This document shows positions 9,589 through 18,184 of a stretch of 64,000 nt of DNA, piece by piece; position 1 is the stretch's first letter; the number at the start of each line of letters is the position of its first letter. Position numbers and translations under genes: made by a program. The notes under the pieces were generated by a model. The model did no database searches and had not been told where the DNA came from. It saw nothing but the letters and a program-made list of their open reading frames with translations. The DNA is from Nitrospira sp. (GTDB lineage Bacteria; Nitrospirota; Nitrospiria; Nitrospirales; Nitrospiraceae): the NCBI GenBank assembly GCA_015709715.1, contig CP054184.1, forward strand, positions 2,031,001 to 2,095,000, written 5' to 3'.

Positions 9589-10836
9589 TCAATCCTTCAT
9601 TTTCATACCCGGCATGCCACCCATGCCTTCGACCACTGACTTAAGCCGGCTTTCGCTGTCGATCAGGAAGTTGGCCGAGGTGACGATGTGCTCCCCCTCT
9701 TTGAGCCCATCCAACACCTCAGACCAGTCCCCAGTCTTCACGCCGGTCTTGATGAGGCGCGGTTCAAGCCGGCCTTCACCGAGATGGAGAAACACGATCT
9801 GCTTCTCTCCTGATTCGATGATGGCTGCTTGTGGAATCGCGAGACGCATGCCTAGTTCCACCCCAAGCTCCACGTTCGCATACATGTCCGGCTTGAGCTT
9901 TTCCTCACGGTTGTCGAGCTCAAAGCGAACTTTGGCCGTGCGAGTTTTAGGATCAAGTGTGGGATAGATGAATGAGACCTGTCCGCTCAGGACGGTCCCT
10001 GGATCGTAGGAGAGCGTCACGGCGGCCTGTTGCCCGACCTTCACGAAGGACAGCTCGTACTCGTAGATGTCTGCCAGGATCCATAGGTGCGAGAGATCCG
10101 CAATGGTATAGAGTTCTTCGCCTGGATCCACATGGGCACCGGCCAACGCGTCTTTTCTGATGACCGTCCCGGTGATGGGAGAATGGATCGGGAGCGCTTT
10201 CATGACTGTGCCGGTACGTTCAAGCTCTCGAAGGTGGTCCTCCGTGATATCCCACAATTGGAATCGTCGCTTGGTGGCCTCAAGCAAATCCCGAGACCCG
10301 CGCGCAACTTCGGGAAACTCGCTGCCCCCTAATTGTTTCTGCCCTTGCAACGCGAGGAGGTATTCTTCTTGACTCGCGACCAAGTCGGGGCTGTAGATCG
10401 TAAACAGCTGTTGCCCTCGCTTCACATGATCGCCGAGCGCGCTCACAAAGAGGTCTTCGATCCAGCCGTGAAACTTGATCGTGACTGTCGCCAGCTTCCG
10501 TTCGTCGACTGCGACCCGCCCGACGGTTCGAATCAGTTTCTCCAGCGGCCGTCGGGTCACTGGTTGGTACTTCACGCCGATCATCTGTAGACGCTCAACC
10601 GGGACCGTGACGATGCCCGGCACCTCAGAGGTGAGCACCGCAGGTTCAGGTCTGGAATTCGGCTCTGGCTCCTCAGTCGTTGGCCTGGACTGGGATACCA
10701 TCCCCGGCATATCCGTCATTGCGTCGTGTTTCGAATCCACGGGTGGGAACAATGCCGGACGCCACCACAGCGATGCGAGTCCCGCCATCACGAGGGCGAG
10801 CAGCACACCTGATCCAATAAGGCTGCGGCGAGTCAT
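9589..10836 (-). CDS. cusB: CusB-type periplasmic adaptor (membrane fusion protein)
   Basis: A 415-residue RND adaptor with an N-terminal membrane segment (about 8-26). The order is typical of the HME class: barrel-sandwich hybrid (VGRVAVDERKLATVTIKFHG, then FVSALGDHVKRGQQLFTIYS), alpha-helical hairpin around EEYLLALQ, second lipoyl half (SPITGTVIRKDALAGAHVDP), beta-barrel and membrane-proximal domain. Early methionines and histidine (MTDMPGM) could bind metal, as the CusB N terminus does. The C terminus ends in a Met-rich tail (MGGMPGMKMKD). Its ATG overlaps the stop of the outer-membrane channel gene by 4 nt, which implies translational coupling. Confidence 0.94.
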   Translation of the reverse strand: MTRRSLIGSGVLLALVMAGLASLWWRPALFPPVDSKHDAMTDMPGMVSQSRPTTEEPEPNSRPEPAVLTSEVPGIVTVPVERLQMIGVKYQPVTRRPLEKLIRTVGRVAVDERKLATVTIKFHGWIEDLFVSALGDHVKRGQQLFTIYSPDLVASQEEYLLALQGQKQLGGSEFPEVARGSRDLLEATKRRFQLWDITEDHLRELERTGTVMKALPIHSPITGTVIRKDALAGAHVDPGEELYTIADLSHLWILADIYEYELSFVKVGQQAAVTLSYDPGTVLSGQVSFIYPTLDPKTRTAKVRFELDNREEKLKPDMYANVELGVELGMRLAIPQAAIIESGEKQIVFLHLGEGRLEPRLIKTGVKTGDWSEVLDGLKEGEHIVTSANFLIDSESRLKSVVEGMGGMPGMKMKD

Positions 10837-12170
10837 GATCCCGGCTTCCGCTTCAATAGCCCACCACTCAACGGTCCGCCGGTCACGGCTTCAAGTCGTG
10901 CGAGCGCTTTCTCATGGTTCACCATTTCACCATGCAGTTCGAGTTGGCTGTCCTGTAGGGTCAACAGACTATTGAGCAGCGTCAAAAAATCCACCTTTCC
11001 CACCCCATAGCCGGCTTGGGCAGCCTGAAGCGCCAAGGTCGCTTGCGGAATAATCGCGTCGCGCAAAATAGTGATCAGGCGCTCAGCCCGCTGCGCTTGC
11101 ACAAACCCATCCTTGACCTGAAACAACAGGTCTTGACGGGTCGCCGCGAACTCCTCACGCGCGCCTTCGAGCCCGGCCATCGCCTCACGCACCCCTTGTT
11201 TCTGCTTGGTCTCATAGAATAGCGGGATCTTGATCCCTACCATGACCTGATACCCGTTCTCGTTGATCCGGTCGTTCCGAAGCCCCAAGGCCGTGATATC
11301 GAAATCCGGGTAATACTGCCGCTTGGCGAGCGAGACTGATCGCTCGGAGCGATCGATGCCCTTGGCCGTCGCGAGGAGCGCGGGCGAGAAGGCGGCGGCG
11401 CGCTCACTGAGTTCCTGCAAGGGAATGGTCAGAATCGTGGTGTGGATTTCGTCTGGTGTTCCCAGGGGGCCAGCGGGCGGACGATTGACAAGACGGTTAA
11501 TCGCGGCGTGGAGGCTTTCTTTTTGTTGATCTAACACTGCCAGCCGATCCAAGACTCGTGAAATCTCGAGTTGGGCTCTGAAGACATCCTGCTGGGCGGC
11601 TTGTCCTACGCTGTACCGCGCTTTGGCGGTTTTCTCGAACTGCAGCAGCAGCGCTTTGTTTCGTTCGACAATCTCGATGCTTTTATGCACGAAATGCAGG
11701 TTGAAGTACCCCTCCTTCAAGGTTGCAATGAGTCTCAGCCGAGTGGCATTGAATTCCTGTTCGACCCGTTCAGCCTCCCGTTGAGCAACCTCACCTTTAA
11801 GACTCAGCTTACCGGGGAAGGGAATCTCCTGCCCGAATCCATACATGGCGCCTTGGAGCGGATCGGTCATCGGCATGCGTTGATACCCGAACTGGAGTCT
11901 CGGGTCGGGAAGCGTCTGGACTTGCGGCACCACAGCCTTGGCTGCTTCCCAACGTTGACGGGCTGCTTTGATTTCTGGATTGACGCCTTCGAGTTCTTCA
12001 ATGAGGCTCGCAAGGTTGATGCGACGCTCAGCCTCTGAGCTTTGGACAGTGCTGTTGTGCGCAACGCTTTCAAGGTCTTCCCCACGAACAGACCAGGGTG
12101 AGAGCATTACGATGAAAAAGAGCACAAGCGGAACAGACGAGACTGAATTTCTGGCAATTGATGGTGTCAC
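10833..12170 (-). CDS. TolC/CusC-family outer-membrane efflux channel
   Basis: A 445-residue protein with a signal sequence (about 8-30) and two OEP repeats rich in long coiled-coil helices (LEGVNPEIKAARQRWEAAKA, and RAQLEISRVLDRLAVLDQQK). It lacks the classic lipoprotein cysteine near the N terminus, unlike E. coli CusC. The start is GTG at 12170, with GGAGGT about 5 nt upstream. First gene of the three-part CusCBA-like pump; it would form the trans-outer-membrane exit duct. Confidence 0.92.
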   Translation of the reverse strand: MTPSIARNSVSSVPLVLFFIVMLSPWSVRGEDLESVAHNSTVQSSEAERRINLASLIEELEGVNPEIKAARQRWEAAKAVVPQVQTLPDPRLQFGYQRMPMTDPLQGAMYGFGQEIPFPGKLSLKGEVAQREAERVEQEFNATRLRLIATLKEGYFNLHFVHKSIEIVERNKALLLQFEKTAKARYSVGQAAQQDVFRAQLEISRVLDRLAVLDQQKESLHAAINRLVNRPPAGPLGTPDEIHTTILTIPLQELSERAAAFSPALLATAKGIDRSERSVSLAKRQYYPDFDITALGLRNDRINENGYQVMVGIKIPLFYETKQKQGVREAMAGLEGAREEFAATRQDLLFQVKDGFVQAQRAERLITILRDAIIPQATLALQAAQAGYGVGKVDFLTLLNSLLTLQDSQLELHGEMVNHEKALARLEAVTGGPLSGGLLKRKPGS

Positions 12171-12255
12171 GGCAACACCTCCACAGCACGTGAAAGATTA
12201 GAGAGAGAATCGCCCGCTCAGCCGAGCGGCGACCGGAAGCACTGGAGGTGTAGAA

Positions 12256-12669
12256 TCAGATTCGGAGGACCGGGGAAGACTCTATGGAGAGAGGCACAAT
12301 GGAGCAGACATTGCTCCAAGAGAACCGCGGTGGGGTGGAGAACACCGGGAGTACGTTATCAGGACTAGACGAGATCGCGGCATGAGCAACATCCATGACG
12401 ATAGTGCTTTGCCTCAGCTGGCGTTCGGGAGACGAGGTGAGTGATGCCGGACACATGACTGTCCCATCCATGGAGCAAGCCATGTGCTCTTCTACCATTG
12501 TTATGGCTTCTTCTGCCCTCGACAGATCCGGCAAGGTACACATCGATCCAATCACCTGGCAGAAGGTGAAGAGGAGCAGCAGCGCAACATATTTCGTATC
12601 CACTCGTCGGATCATGCGAGCGACGAATCTCCTGAGGATCTGCTCAAATGCGAGCATAGTTTCCAACAA
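12256..12669 (-). CDS. small exported protein ahead of the cus operon, unknown function
   Basis: The frame encodes up to 137 residues. The likely product begins at the internal Met at about 12615 (MIRRVDTKYVALLLLFTFCQ), which gives a good signal sequence, although the AGGAG lies a rather long 13 nt upstream. The mature part has scattered Cys and Met (MACSMDGTVMCPAS), which could bind copper, but no known domain is recognised. It lies 86 bp before the outer-membrane channel gene on the same strand, so a role in metal handling is inferred from position only. Codon pattern and frame length are acceptable but not decisive. Confidence 0.5.
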   Translation of the reverse strand: MLETMLAFEQILRRFVARMIRRVDTKYVALLLLFTFCQVIGSMCTLPDLSRAEEAITMVEEHMACSMDGTVMCPASLTSSPERQLRQSTIVMDVAHAAISSSPDNVLPVFSTPPRFSWSNVCSIVPLSIESSPVLRI

Positions 12670-12896
12670 TCACAACAGGTCGTCAAGTCTGCCCAACTTC
12701 GTGTAAAGAAAAAGCATGGGTAGTGCCAAAAAAACTCCTATCGACACATCGTCTTACCTACAAATTGTTTCAGTAAGTTATGCGGCTATCCCCGCAGAGT
12801 TCAGTGCCTCCCTCATGCTCCCGTTGAGGCATTTCGGGGCAGCACAACATTTACTGTCTGCAGCTAATCGCGCCACACCTCTGCCGCTTCTCACTA

Positions 12897-12925
12897 AGGA
12901 ATTAGGATACCTACTCCTAATTCCT
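12897..12925. promoter_or_regulatory. perfect 11-bp inverted repeat, candidate operator
   Basis: AGGAATTAGGA, 7 nt, TCCTAATTCCT: both arms match fully. It sits in the 470-bp gap between the 3' end of copA and the gene before the cus operon, about 230 bp upstream of the latter on its coding strand. There is no T-run, so it is not a standard terminator. It could be an operator for a metal-responsive regulator. The rest of 12670-13141 shows no gene I would defend. Confidence 0.45.
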
Positions 12926-13141
12926 CATCACCAAGGGGGTGGAACGATACCCGTCTTCCCCTGAACTGAACCCCGCTGGTTGAGACCTGCCCGCACACGC
13001 CTCTGAATGTCTGGATGAACTCATTCCCTCACCAGCCGGAGGGACGCGCAGCTGCAGTCATATAGAGGATGGTCCCACGCCCTGCGCATATGAAGGAGCC
13101 TGCTCCCCATGACAGCTCCCTAGTCACTTCCCCCAATCCGA

Positions 13142-15523
13142 TCAGTCGATCTGCACTCTCCGCAGCCGCAGGCTGTTCATGACGACGCTGACGGAGCTGA
13201 ACGCCATGGCCGCGCTCGCCAGCACAGGACTCAACATCAGACCGATGAACGGATACAACGCACCGGCCGCGACAGGAATGCCGACCACGTTATAAATAAA
13301 CGCCCAGAACAGATTCTGCTTCATCACCAGCATCGTCTTCCTGGCGAGTCTGATCGCCGTGGCGACGCCCCGCAGGTCGCCTCGCATCAGCGTGACATCA
13401 CTCGCCTCGATGGCGATGTCCGTCCCGGTCCCGATGGCCATTCCCACGTCGGCCTGTGCCAGAGCCGGCGCGTCGTTGATACCGTCTCCGATCATCGCAA
13501 CGACCTGACCCGCCTCGCGCAGACGCCGGACCTCCGCCACCTTGCCCTCCGGCAACACTCCGGCCACGACTCGATCCACGCCGACTTCCTTAGCCACCGC
13601 CTGCGCGGTGCGCTCGTGATCGCCGCTCAGCATGACAACCGTCAACCCCATTTGTTTGAGCTGTCGGATGGCTTCGCGTGATGTCTCCTTCACTGGATCA
13701 GCCACCGCGATGAGCCCAGCCGGCTGGCCGTTGATGGCCACATACACCGGCGTCTTCCCTACTCTGGCCCACTGCTCCGTCTGCACGAGGAATACCTCCG
13801 ACGGCACCGCATACTCCGCCATCAGGCCTTCATTCCCGACAAGGATCGCCGTGCCCTCCACCACACCCGCAGCCCCTCGCCCCGCAAAGGACTGGAAGGA
13901 TTCAACCTCCGCCAACGGAAGCATCTGCTCTCCGGCCGCACGCACAATCGCCTCCGCCACCGGATGTTCCGACGAGGCCTCCAGCGAGGCCACGAGGCGG
14001 AGGAATTCACGATCGGACCACTTGCTGCCGCTTGCCCTGATGACATCGGTGACGGCCGGTTTGCCCTCCGTGATGGTGCCGGTCTTGTCGAGCACGACCG
14101 TGGTAATTCCACCGGCCCGCTGCAGCGCTTCTCCACCTTTGATCAGAATGCCCTGTTCCGCCCCCCTCCCGGTCGCCACCATCATCGCCGTCGGGACCGC
14201 AAGTCCCATCGCGCAAGGGCAGGCAATGATCAGCACTGCGATGGCTGCAGCAAAGGCTTGCACCGCAAACGCCTGATCCACCGCGACATACCAGACCACG
14301 AACGTCGTGACCGCCAGTGACATCACGATCGGCACAAAGACGGCACTGACTTGGTCGGCCAGTTTTTGAATCGGAGCCCGTGCCCCCTGTGCGTCCTGCA
14401 TCAGCTTGACGATATGGGCCAGCACACTGTCCGCACCCACCGTGGTCGCCTGATAGCGGAACGCGCCGGACTTGTTGATCGTGCCGCCGATGACCCGATC
14501 TCCCGCCTGCTTCGCGACCGGCATCGCTTCGCCGGTCAACATGGATTCATCGACGCTGCTTGTGCCGGACAACACATCGCCATCCACTGCGATGCGCTCG
14601 CCTGGTCGCACCACGACGACGTCTCCGCTCTTCACTGCTTCGACTGGCAGATCGATCTCGACTGCCTCCCGCACCACGCGGGCCGTCTTGGGTTGCAGCG
14701 CCATCAAACGTCGCAGCGCAACCGAGGTCTGCCGCTTGGCACGGGCCTCCAGCGTATGACCCGTCAGGATCAAGGCAATGATCATCACCACAGCCTCGTA
14801 ATAGACATCCGGCCGGACTCCGTGGTTCAGGAAGAAGTCCGGAACGACGGTGGCCAGAGCCGAATAGAAAAAAGCGGCGCCGGTTCCCACCGCAATCAGG
14901 GTATTCATGTCGGCTGCGCGGTGCCGGAGCGCGGACCAGGCTCGCACATAAAAATGCCGCCCGGTCGACCCCATCACTACCATCGTCAGTGCCATCAGAA
15001 CGTAGGACCAAACGGCTGGAGGCGCGAACGATAATGAGGATGCCGCCTGCATCATCAAAGTCATGAAGAACCCCGTAGCATGGCTATCCGCCTCACTCGC
15101 CACCATCAGCGGCATGGATAGCGCCATCGCCAACAGGCCGGCGGCCCCGCTCCACAGGGCCTGACGCCGCACCGCAAGGTATTCCTCTTCCTGTGCCCGA
15201 TCCTGTGCTGCCTGTTCATCGAACGAGGTTTGGCTCTGGGTCGCAGGCTTCGCCTCATACCCCGTCCGGTTGATCGCCTCGACCAGCGATGCCTCCGAGG
15301 TGACGGCGGAGTCATAGGTGATGACGGCCTGCTTCAACATGAGATGGACGGACGCATCGACGACCCCGGGTTCCGCTTGCACCACCCGCTGGACGCGACT
15401 CTGGCAAGCGGCGCAGGTCATGCCCTGAACTGGAATCGTCACCTTCCGGAGCTGCGGAGGCTCGGGCGCCTCCGCACCCACAGATAGCTCCCCCTTCCCT
15501 TCCAACAATACAACCTTCTTCAT
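13142..15523 (-). CDS. copA: Cu(I)-exporting P1B-type ATPase
   Basis: A 793-residue pump. One N-terminal HMA domain with MTCAAC (residues 35-40), eight predicted membrane helices, the actuator TGEAMP (330-335), the transmembrane CPC motif (435-437), the phosphorylation motif DKTGT (479-483), the SEHP nucleotide-binding motif and GDGINDAP hinge are all present. The last helices carry IYNVVGIP and [13 protein letters not shown], the Cu(I)-selective P1B-1 signature. It exports cytoplasmic Cu(I) to the periplasm, where the CusCBA-like pump encoded downstream can take it. Its start overlaps the copZ stop (ATGA), so the two are coupled. Confidence 0.97.
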   Translation of the reverse strand: MKKVVLLEGKGELSVGAEAPEPPQLRKVTIPVQGMTCAACQSRVQRVVQAEPGVVDASVHLMLKQAVITYDSAVTSEASLVEAINRTGYEAKPATQSQTSFDEQAAQDRAQEEEYLAVRRQALWSGAAGLLAMALSMPLMVASEADSHATGFFMTLMMQAASSLSFAPPAVWSYVLMALTMVVMGSTGRHFYVRAWSALRHRAADMNTLIAVGTGAAFFYSALATVVPDFFLNHGVRPDVYYEAVVMIIALILTGHTLEARAKRQTSVALRRLMALQPKTARVVREAVEIDLPVEAVKSGDVVVVRPGERIAVDGDVLSGTSSVDESMLTGEAMPVAKQAGDRVIGGTINKSGAFRYQATTVGADSVLAHIVKLMQDAQGARAPIQKLADQVSAVFVPIVMSLAVTTFVVWYVAVDQAFAVQAFAAAIAVLIIACPCAMGLAVPTAMMVATGRGAEQGILIKGGEALQRAGGITTVVLDKTGTITEGKPAVTDVIRASGSKWSDREFLRLVASLEASSEHPVAEAIVRAAGEQMLPLAEVESFQSFAGRGAAGVVEGTAILVGNEGLMAEYAVPSEVFLVQTEQWARVGKTPVYVAINGQPAGLIAVADPVKETSREAIRQLKQMGLTVVMLSGDHERTAQAVAKEVGVDRVVAGVLPEGKVAEVRRLREAGQVVAMIGDGINDAPALAQADVGMAIGTGTDIAIEASDVTLMRGDLRGVATAIRLARKTMLVMKQNLFWAFIYNVVGIPVAAGALYPFIGLMLSPVLASAAMAFSSVSVVMNSLRLRRVQID

Positions 15524-15738
15524 GTCGCCCTCCCGGCCGGCTGGGCCTCATATCCCACGTCGTTTACCGCCCGGGCGATGTCCGCCGGCGTGATCTCTTC
15601 CTGGTCGTAAACAACAACGGCTTCGCCGACCTTGACAGTCTTGACCTGCACGCCATCAAGTTGGGTCAACACCTTCGTGACCTGCCCGACACAGTGCCCG
15701 CAGCTCATTCCGTCAATTTTCAGGATCAAATCTTTCAT
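15520..15738 (-). CDS. copZ: CopZ/MerP-like copper chaperone
   Basis: A 72-residue single HMA domain, [20 protein letters not shown], with the metal-binding MSCGHC motif. The start at 15738 has AGGAGG 6-7 nt upstream; the longer frame to 15786 adds an unlikely proline/arginine-rich head. It would carry Cu(I) to the CopA pump, whose gene overlaps it by 4 nt. First gene of the copZ-copA unit; no CueR/CsoR-like regulator is adjacent. Confidence 0.93.
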   Translation of the reverse strand: MKDLILKIDGMSCGHCVGQVTKVLTQLDGVQVKTVKVGEAVVVYDQEEITPADIARAVNDVGYEAQPAGRAT

Positions 15739-15912
15739 GGTGCGCCTCCTGGGTTGAGTGAACGGTTCGATGAACCCCATGTCCAATCAAGCCGCTCCGT
15801 CACCTCTAAGGACGGAGATGGAGGCAACGCATTACAGTGAGAAATTTATGAGGCAGGAATAAAAGGTTCAGCCAATTCGCAGGAGCAACGGTAGGCCCAA
15901 ACAAGAGTACGA

Positions 15913-16080
15913 CGATGGCTTCGTCTAAATTGTTCTGGGAGCAGGCCATCTACGCTCTCCGCCGAGGGGAAGCAGGCAATTCCTTGATGATATCTCGCGC
16001 CAATTAGGCGTCGGCGAGGCCATCTTCTCTAGTGACAAGAAGTACGCGCATCTCGCCGCGAAAGGATTCGACCGACTTCG
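15913..16080 (+). pseudogene. IS3-family OrfA relic
   Basis: Across two frames one reads EQAIYALRRGEAGNS and then DDISRQLGVGEAIFSSDKKY, which matches the helix-turn-helix of IS3 OrfA (consensus IVYALRQAEAGTPVGDICRQ LGVSEATFYTWKKKYA). A frame slip lies near 15980 and no OrfB follows. It is a short relic next to the copper block; the adjacent 16081-16227 shows nothing recognisable. Confidence 0.65.
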
Positions 16081-16227
16081 TTCCCCACCCAGGGCTCGCG
16101 TGCAAATTACCCCCCTCGAACTCGGAAGGTAAAGATTGCTTCCCGCGTCGTAGCGCCTCATGCGCTCTCTTATTCGTGCTTGTAGCACATCCTGCCACTT
16201 TGAAACCGAAACCCATTCGAAGAGAAG

Positions 16228-16600
16228 ATGACACCACCCCCGATAAAAGTTGAGTTACTACCGTATGAACCTACTTGGGCCGCATTGGCCGAGGAAGAAG
16301 TAAAGGCGACCAAGGCTGCCCTCGACTCAATGCTGTTAGTGGTTCATCACATTAGCTCGACAGCAATTCCTGGCATAACCACTGACCCGCATGCGTTGCC
16401 CCACAGCGCGAAGGAACTCAACTCAGAGGAGGTTCCCGGTAGAGCCCACCCACCACATTCGCGCATCACAAGACGACCGGGAAGCGGCTGGACTGGAGGT
16501 TTCGCTCACGGATTTCGACGAGGACACTCGGCGCCTTGGCCTCTACGTCAAGAGGTCGGACTGTTCTTCGCCCCGGCCGACGATGCATTGCGGTTCACTT
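16228..16600 (+). pseudogene. GrpB-family (UPF0157) protein fragment
   Basis: The first 50 codons read MTPPPIKVELLPYEPTWAAL with a following VVHHISSTAIPGI. This matches the N-terminal half of GrpB/UPF0157 nucleotidyltransferase-like proteins (consensus VHHIGSTAVPGL). After position about 16380 the sequence no longer resembles the family in any frame and runs into low-complexity reading. I call it a truncated or frameshifted remnant. The function of the family is poorly known. Confidence 0.55.
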
Positions 16601-16652
16601 CATGACTCGGGCGCTTCACGGCTGAGGAACAATGCTACGAGAGCCGCTTCCT

Positions 16653-16871
16653 CTATATAAGCGGAGCGGGCCAACGTGGTGAATCAGTAATGCGGCAATG
16701 GAAGGAACCTGCTTGACAGCAGAACGGCTTGGCAGCATCTCCCTCGCTGGCTCTCATTCGAGAGCTATTGAGTTCGAGAAAGAGAATGGCAACGACAAAT
16801 CTGATGCGCTTGTTGCCGTCGATAAAGGGGTGGTTCCAAAGAATCAAGAAAAGCACTTCCATGGGCAGCAC
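16653..16871 (-). pseudogene. Fic/Doc-type toxin fragment
   Basis: The minus-strand frame contains LWNHPFIDGNKRIRFVVAIL, the HPFxxGNxR active-site loop of Fic/Doc AMP-transferase or kinase toxins, followed by FLELNS as in Doc proteins. The upstream half of the Doc fold (helices before the motif) is not readable in this frame, and no Phd-like antitoxin gene is next to it. It is therefore a broken remnant of a toxin-antitoxin module. Confidence 0.65.
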
Positions 16872-16964
16872 GTAAGAGAGATCGTCTGTCGCTCTCCGCG
16901 GCGATCAGACTCGACGGAATAGCGGGCATGACAGGAGAATGGCTTTGCGGAGAGGGGGGCATGA

Positions 16965-17720
16965 CTAGGCAGAGTCAGCCCGGGAGGCGTTCCTCAGACG
17001 GTTGAGGCAAGGAATCGTAATGAACCGGTTGGATTGCAGGATGAGCCGCCGTTTCTGCAGATCTGCCAGTACACGGCTTACCGTTTCCCTCCTGAGTCCG
17101 GCCATGTCAGCGATGATTGTGGGGGAAAGCTTCACCGGTAACCTCACCTCCTCTTCATCCAACAATGTCAGTTGTCGCACTAGGTCAAGGAGGAGGTGGA
17201 TGACCCGACTGGACGCATCCTGCACCGCCCGAAGTCCAACCCTCTCTTGGAGAGTGCCGACCTGGGAACCAATTTGCCGAAACAAGGCGGTCAGGGATCG
17301 AGGGTTCGACTGGACCTGAGCGAGTAAGTCCTCCGGTCTAACAAAGACAACGGTTGTTTCCATGAGGGCCCGCCCTGAGCTTGAATAGCTACCCTCCCCC
17401 TGCAACCAATCAGCCAACCCAAGGAAATCCCCAACCCCGCAGCATTGGAGTGCCACCTCGTCTCCGACCTCAGTAAGTCGCGATACCATGGTTAAACCGC
17501 GGCACACTATGGGTAAGGAGGCGCGTGGCTCGCCATGCAACATGACATAATGCCCGGCCCGATACGATTTAATCTCAACGCGTAGCGAGGTGGCAGCGAG
17601 AGGCGGCAACACACACTGCTGCTGCTTCGAGCACCCTGAACACAGTTCCTCAAATCGTGGAGCCGCGAGATGATGTCGGCGCCGCGACCGTGGAGGGTTG
17701 ACGTTGTTTTTCATGAACAA
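16965..17720 (-). CDS. Crp/Fnr-family transcription factor with FNR-like cysteine triad
   Basis: A 251-residue regulator. A cNMP-binding-type beta-roll spans about residues 45-160 and a winged helix-turn-helix about 190-235 (LSPTIIADMAGLRRETVSRV). Near the N terminus CSGCSKQQQC gives Cys27, Cys30 and Cys36 with the C-x2-C-x5-C spacing of the [4Fe-4S] ligands of FNR. The position of FNR's fourth ligand (Cys122) is a Phe (TTVVFVRPED). A CysCys pair at 93-94 might serve instead. An oxygen, NO or redox sensing role is therefore plausible but unproven. It diverges from a hybrid histidine kinase, and a CRP/FNR-like palindrome lies between them. Confidence 0.9.
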   Translation of the reverse strand: MFMKNNVNPPRSRRRHHLAAPRFEELCSGCSKQQQCVLPPLAATSLRVEIKSYRAGHYVMLHGEPRASLPIVCRGLTMVSRLTEVGDEVALQCCGVGDFLGLADWLQGEGSYSSSGRALMETTVVFVRPEDLLAQVQSNPRSLTALFRQIGSQVGTLQERVGLRAVQDASSRVIHLLLDLVRQLTLLDEEEVRLPVKLSPTIIADMAGLRRETVSRVLADLQKRRLILQSNRFITIPCLNRLRNASRADSA

Positions 17721-18070
17721 TAGTACTCGGCCGGTTGCGACTCACAATTCAGATCTTAGCGATTGCGATGGAACCGTAGGCGCATTAAGATCGACACCTT
17801 CGACCTCCTCGACCGCAGACGGGAACTGCAGTAGCCCAACCAAAAACCACCTCTATCCCGTTGTGCGGAGGCCAGTTGCCAAATCGGAGGCCCCCCCCAA
17901 TTCAAATCGCTCGTTTCACGAAATGGGTGTCTTTTGTCGCTCATTGTCCTACAGAGTGGACAGCCGCTGTGCTTCTCTTGTGGTCATCGGTCCATGCCAG
18001 GCTGGACATCCTTTACTCGGATCATGCCCCTAATGTTTTTCTATCATACCAACTGGTCTTGAAGAAAAAG

Positions 18071-18086
18071 CGTGATGCAGATCACA
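18071..18086. promoter_or_regulatory. CRP/FNR-type palindromic site
   Basis: The sequence CGTGATGCAGATCACA matches the CRP consensus TGTGA-N6-TCACA at 9 of 10 positions and is also a GTGAT-N4-ATCAC palindrome. It lies between the divergent Crp/Fnr regulator gene and the histidine kinase gene, about 100 bp upstream of the start chosen for the latter. It is a likely target of the neighbouring regulator. Confidence 0.6.
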
Positions 18087-18184
18087 AACAAAAATTTCTC
18101 CGTCGAATACGATGCTGCGCTTGCATTTGCGGGGTTTCCACGAGGGATAGACCCGTGGCTCGACCTTTCCACCTTCCATTCATC

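Noticed and set aside
6471..9639. Long open frames antisense to cusA (up to 296 residues)
   Set aside because: They are mirror frames of a strongly conserved RND pump in GC-rich DNA and have low-complexity His/Arg-rich translations.
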